Assembly (NCBI RefSeq): GCF_022808695.1
Contig: NZ_JAKZKW010000002.1
Span: 124,001 to 188,000, forward strand
From: Fundidesulfovibrio soli
GTDB taxonomy: Bacteria > Desulfobacterota > Desulfovibrionia > Desulfovibrionales > Desulfovibrionaceae
Length of the DNA: 64,000 nt
Reading direction: 5' to 3'
The first letter of the stretch is position 1. The number at the start of each line of letters is the position of its first letter. The position numbers and the translations under genes were made by a program. Positions 62,021 to 64,000 of the stretch are shown here, piece after piece. The notes under the pieces were generated by a model. The model was not told where the DNA came from. It saw nothing but the letters and a program-made list of their open reading frames with translations, and made no database searches.

Positions 62021-63133
62021 ATGTTCAGGCATCGCATGACCACACTGCTCTTGACGGGCCTTATCCTGGCCGCGCTGTTCTCTGGGGAGGGGCGCGCGGC
62101 CAGGATCAAGGACGTCGCGTCCTTCTCGGGCGTCCGCACCAACCAACTCGTGGGCTACGGCCTGGTGGTGGGCCTTTCCGGCACCGGCGACAAGCGCGGG
62201 TCGGACTTCACCATCCAGTCCATCTGGAACATGCTCGACAAGATGGGCGTGCGCGTGGACAAGCGCACCCTGCGCCCGGCCAACGTGGCCGCGGTCATGG
62301 TCACCTGCCAGATGCCCGCCACGGCCAGGCCCGGCACCAAGCTGGACGTCACCGTTTCGTCGCTGGGCGACTGCTCCAGCCTGCTGGGCGGCGTGCTGCT
62401 CATGACGCCCATGAAGGGCGTGGACGGCGAGCTCTACGGCCTGGCCCAGGGCCCGCTGGCCGTGGGCGGCTTCCAGGCCTCGGGCGCGGCGGCCACGGCC
62501 ACCAAGAACGTGACCACCGTGGCCTCCATCCCCGGCGGGCTCAACGTGGAGCGCGCCATCCCCTTCGACTTCAACCAGCAGCACGACCTGACCATCAACC
62601 TGGGCTACTCGGACTTCTCCACGTCCATGGCCATCGCCAAGAAGATCAACCAGAGCATCGGCGGCAGCTACGCCCGCGCCACCGACGCCTCCACCATCAA
62701 GCTCGACATCCCCGAGCAGTTCAAGGGCAATCTCGTGCCCCTGATGGCCACCATAGAGAACCTGGAAGTCACCCCGGACAACAAGGCCCGCGTGGTGGTG
62801 GACGAGAAGACCGGCACCGTGGTGGTGGGCCTCAACGTCAAGCTGACCCGATCCGCCGTGACGCACGGCAACCTGCAGATCCTCATCCAGGAGTCCGCCG
62901 AGGTGTCGCAGCCGCTGCCCTTCGCGCCCATCGGCGCGCAGACGGTGGCCACGCCCGAGACCAGCATCAGCACCAAGGAAGAGAACCGCAAGCTGCGCAT
63001 GCTCGAAGGCGCGACGCTCCAGGAACTGGTGGAGGGCCTCAACGTGCTGCGCGCAACCCCGCGCGACCTGATCAGCATCCTCAAGACGCTCAAGTCAGCG
63101 GGCGCGCTGCATGCCGACCTCGAGGTGATCTAG
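62021..63133 (+). CDS. flgI: Flagellar P-ring protein FlgI
   Basis: Periplasmic P-ring subunit of 370 residues. A signal peptide (MTTLLLTGLILAALFSGEGRA) precedes RIKDVASFSGVRTNQLVGYGLVVGL, the family hallmark. GLNVKLTRSAVTHGNLQI closes it. Start at 62021 follows GAGG. The gene is between flgH and flgJ as usual. Confidence 0.97.
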   Translation: MFRHRMTTLLLTGLILAALFSGEGRAARIKDVASFSGVRTNQLVGYGLVVGLSGTGDKRGSDFTIQSIWNMLDKMGVRVDKRTLRPANVAAVMVTCQMPATARPGTKLDVTVSSLGDCSSLLGGVLLMTPMKGVDGELYGLAQGPLAVGGFQASGAAATATKNVTTVASIPGGLNVERAIPFDFNQQHDLTINLGYSDFSTSMAIAKKINQSIGGSYARATDASTIKLDIPEQFKGNLVPLMATIENLEVTPDNKARVVVDEKTGTVVVGLNVKLTRSAVTHGNLQILIQESAEVSQPLPFAPIGAQTVATPETSISTKEENRKLRMLEGATLQELVEGLNVLRATPRDLISILKTLKSAGALHADLEVI

Positions 63134-63134
63134 C

Positions 63135-64000
63135 ATGGCCGTGGCCACGGAAACGTCGCTCAAGCCCGAGCAGGTCCTGGACGTCCAGAAGAAGACGGCC
63201 ATGGACGCCCTGCGCAGGCGAGTGACCCCGGGGCCCGGCAAGGACGCCAAGCTCAATGAGGCCTGCGAGGGCTTCGAGGCGGTGTTCATCGGCCAGATGC
63301 TCAAGGAGATGCGCAAGTCCGTGCCCAAGGACGGCCTGCTCCACGGCAAGCACGAGGACCAGTACCTCTCCATGTTCGACGAGGAGCTCTCCAAGACCCT
63401 GGCCAAGCAGGGCGGCATGGGCCTGGCCGACTTCATGCGCCAGCAGCTCGCCGCCAAGGGTCAGACCGCCGACCCCAAGGACGGCGCGCAGAACCGACCG
63501 GGCCTGCACGTGGCGGGTACGGACAGGCTGGCGGCCCCTTCGGCGGAGAAGAAGGCCGCCAGGCAGATGGGCCAGCGCGCCGCCACGCCCCTCTCCAACA
63601 GGATCGGCATGGACCCCGCCGGACAGGGCAGGGGAGGCGAGGGGCAGCCCCAGGCCACAACGACGCCCGCGCCCAGGGCCGACACATCTTCAGCCAGGGA
63701 AACCGTGGACCCCATGCAGGCGGCAGCCCGGGCCACCGCCGAGGCCGAGGCGCGCGCCAGGGCCCAGGCCGCCCCGAACCCGGGCACCCTGGACGGCACA
63801 CCGTCCCAGCATTTGGGCCTTCCCGGCGCGCAGTACCTCCAGGGAGCGGACAAGGCCCTGGCTCTGGCTCCTGGCTTCACCCCCCCCGTGCAGGGCGAGC
63901 TGACCTCCGGCTTCGGCTGGCGGCGCGATCCCTTCACGGGCCAGCGCGCCTGGCACAGCGGCGTGGACATCGCCGCTCCGGAGGGCTCGCCGGTGCGCGC
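63135..64000 (+). CDS. flgJ: FlgJ-like rod-binding protein fused to an M23 peptidase (cut by window edge)
   Basis: Combines a rod-binding domain with a peptidoglycan hydrolase. Residues about 35-115 (LNEACEGFEAVFIGQMLKEM, and DEELSKTLAKQGGMGLADFM) are the rod-capping N-domain of FlgJ. A Pro/Ala-rich linker follows. From about residue 256 a LytM/M23 domain starts (GELTSGFGWRRDPFTGQRAWHSGVD); HSGVD holds the first zinc ligands. The frame is open at the window end. Enteric FlgJ has a GH73 muramidase instead, so the hydrolase type differs. Start ATG at 63135 just after the flgI stop. Confidence 0.92.
   Translation, partial: MAVATETSLKPEQVLDVQKKTAMDALRRRVTPGPGKDAKLNEACEGFEAVFIGQMLKEMRKSVPKDGLLHGKHEDQYLSMFDEELSKTLAKQGGMGLADFMRQQLAAKGQTADPKDGAQNRPGLHVAGTDRLAAPSAEKKAARQMGQRAATPLSNRIGMDPAGQGRGGEGQPQATTTPAPRADTSSARETVDPMQAAARATAEAEARARAQAAPNPGTLDGTPSQHLGLPGAQYLQGADKALALAPGFTPPVQGELTSGFGWRRDPFTGQRAWHSGVDIAAPEGSPVR

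Noticed and set aside
1-64000. CRISPR arrays, integrases, transposases, toxin-antitoxin pairs, restriction systems, phage genes
   Set aside because: None recognised on either strand.

Overview
The window is a stretch of a high-GC chromosome. It carries about 57 protein genes, one tRNA gene and no rRNA, CRISPR array, integrase or transposase that I can see. Gene content points to a flagellated, anaerobic deltaproteobacterium of the Desulfovibrionaceae type. The evidence is a giant pyruvate carboxylase next to a long PEP-synthase-like protein and a biotin ligase, glycine decarboxylase split into two subunits, a flagellar export operon of the fliR-flhB-flhA-flhF-flhG-fliA-cheY kind, and a separate flgF-flgG-flgA-flgH-flgI-flgJ rod/ring operon. 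The species is inferred from gene order, not proven.

Layout. 1-750: start of a dihydrolipoamide dehydrogenase gene (minus strand, cut by the window edge). 866-9830: ten or more minus-strand flagellar genes reading from fliR down to small proteins of unknown role. 9911-10037: a structured repeat. 10035-16245: a LytM peptidase, TtcA, a thioesterase, an ACT-ACT-metallo-beta-lactamase fusion, CCA transferase, and a biotin ligase with a zinc ribbon. 16258-23622: pyruvate carboxylase and PEP-synthase-like protein. 23745-24848: an AT-rich insert with a 5'-nucleotidase. 24849-28217: a YgiQ-type radical SAM protein and an exported MsrAB. 28218-30680: a lower-GC segment holding a chemoreceptor, flanked by directly repeated hairpins. 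30762-33926: gcvH-gcvPA-gcvPB. 34116-46741: mixed housekeeping and envelope genes (methyltransferase, NikR, ferredoxin-type membrane protein, FolE2, lipoprotein, deaminase, a surface protein, a sigma-54 activator, a long TPR protein, AmrB, a VTT protein and a tiny exported protein). 46834-57656: the classic rimP-nusA-ylxR-infB-DUF503-rbfA-nrnA-truB-rpsO-pnp series plus tRNA-Gly(CCC), all on the minus strand. 57735-58376: a potassium-channel-like protein. 58558-64000: the flagellar rod and ring operon behind a good sigma-54 promoter.

How it works together. The two flagellar loci supply the export gate, the assembly GTPase and its partner, sigma-28, and the rod and P/L rings. Sigma-54-type sites lie in front of both, and a sigma-54 activator without a receiver domain sits at 40.6 kb. 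The biotin ligase, carboxylase and PEP-synthase-like genes form an anaplerotic and gluconeogenic unit feeding oxaloacetate and PEP from pyruvate.

Most notable signals: (1) two 127-bp palindromic repeats that align without gaps and show compensatory base-pair changes, each giving the stop codon of the neighbouring gene; (2) zinc-ribbon additions on both the biotin ligase and its neighbouring carboxylase; (3) a tandem-ACT metallo-beta-lactamase fusion; (4) a sigma-54 activator with GAFTHA in place of GAFTGA; (5) a FlgJ whose second domain is an M23 peptidase. I found no complete defence or mobile system.
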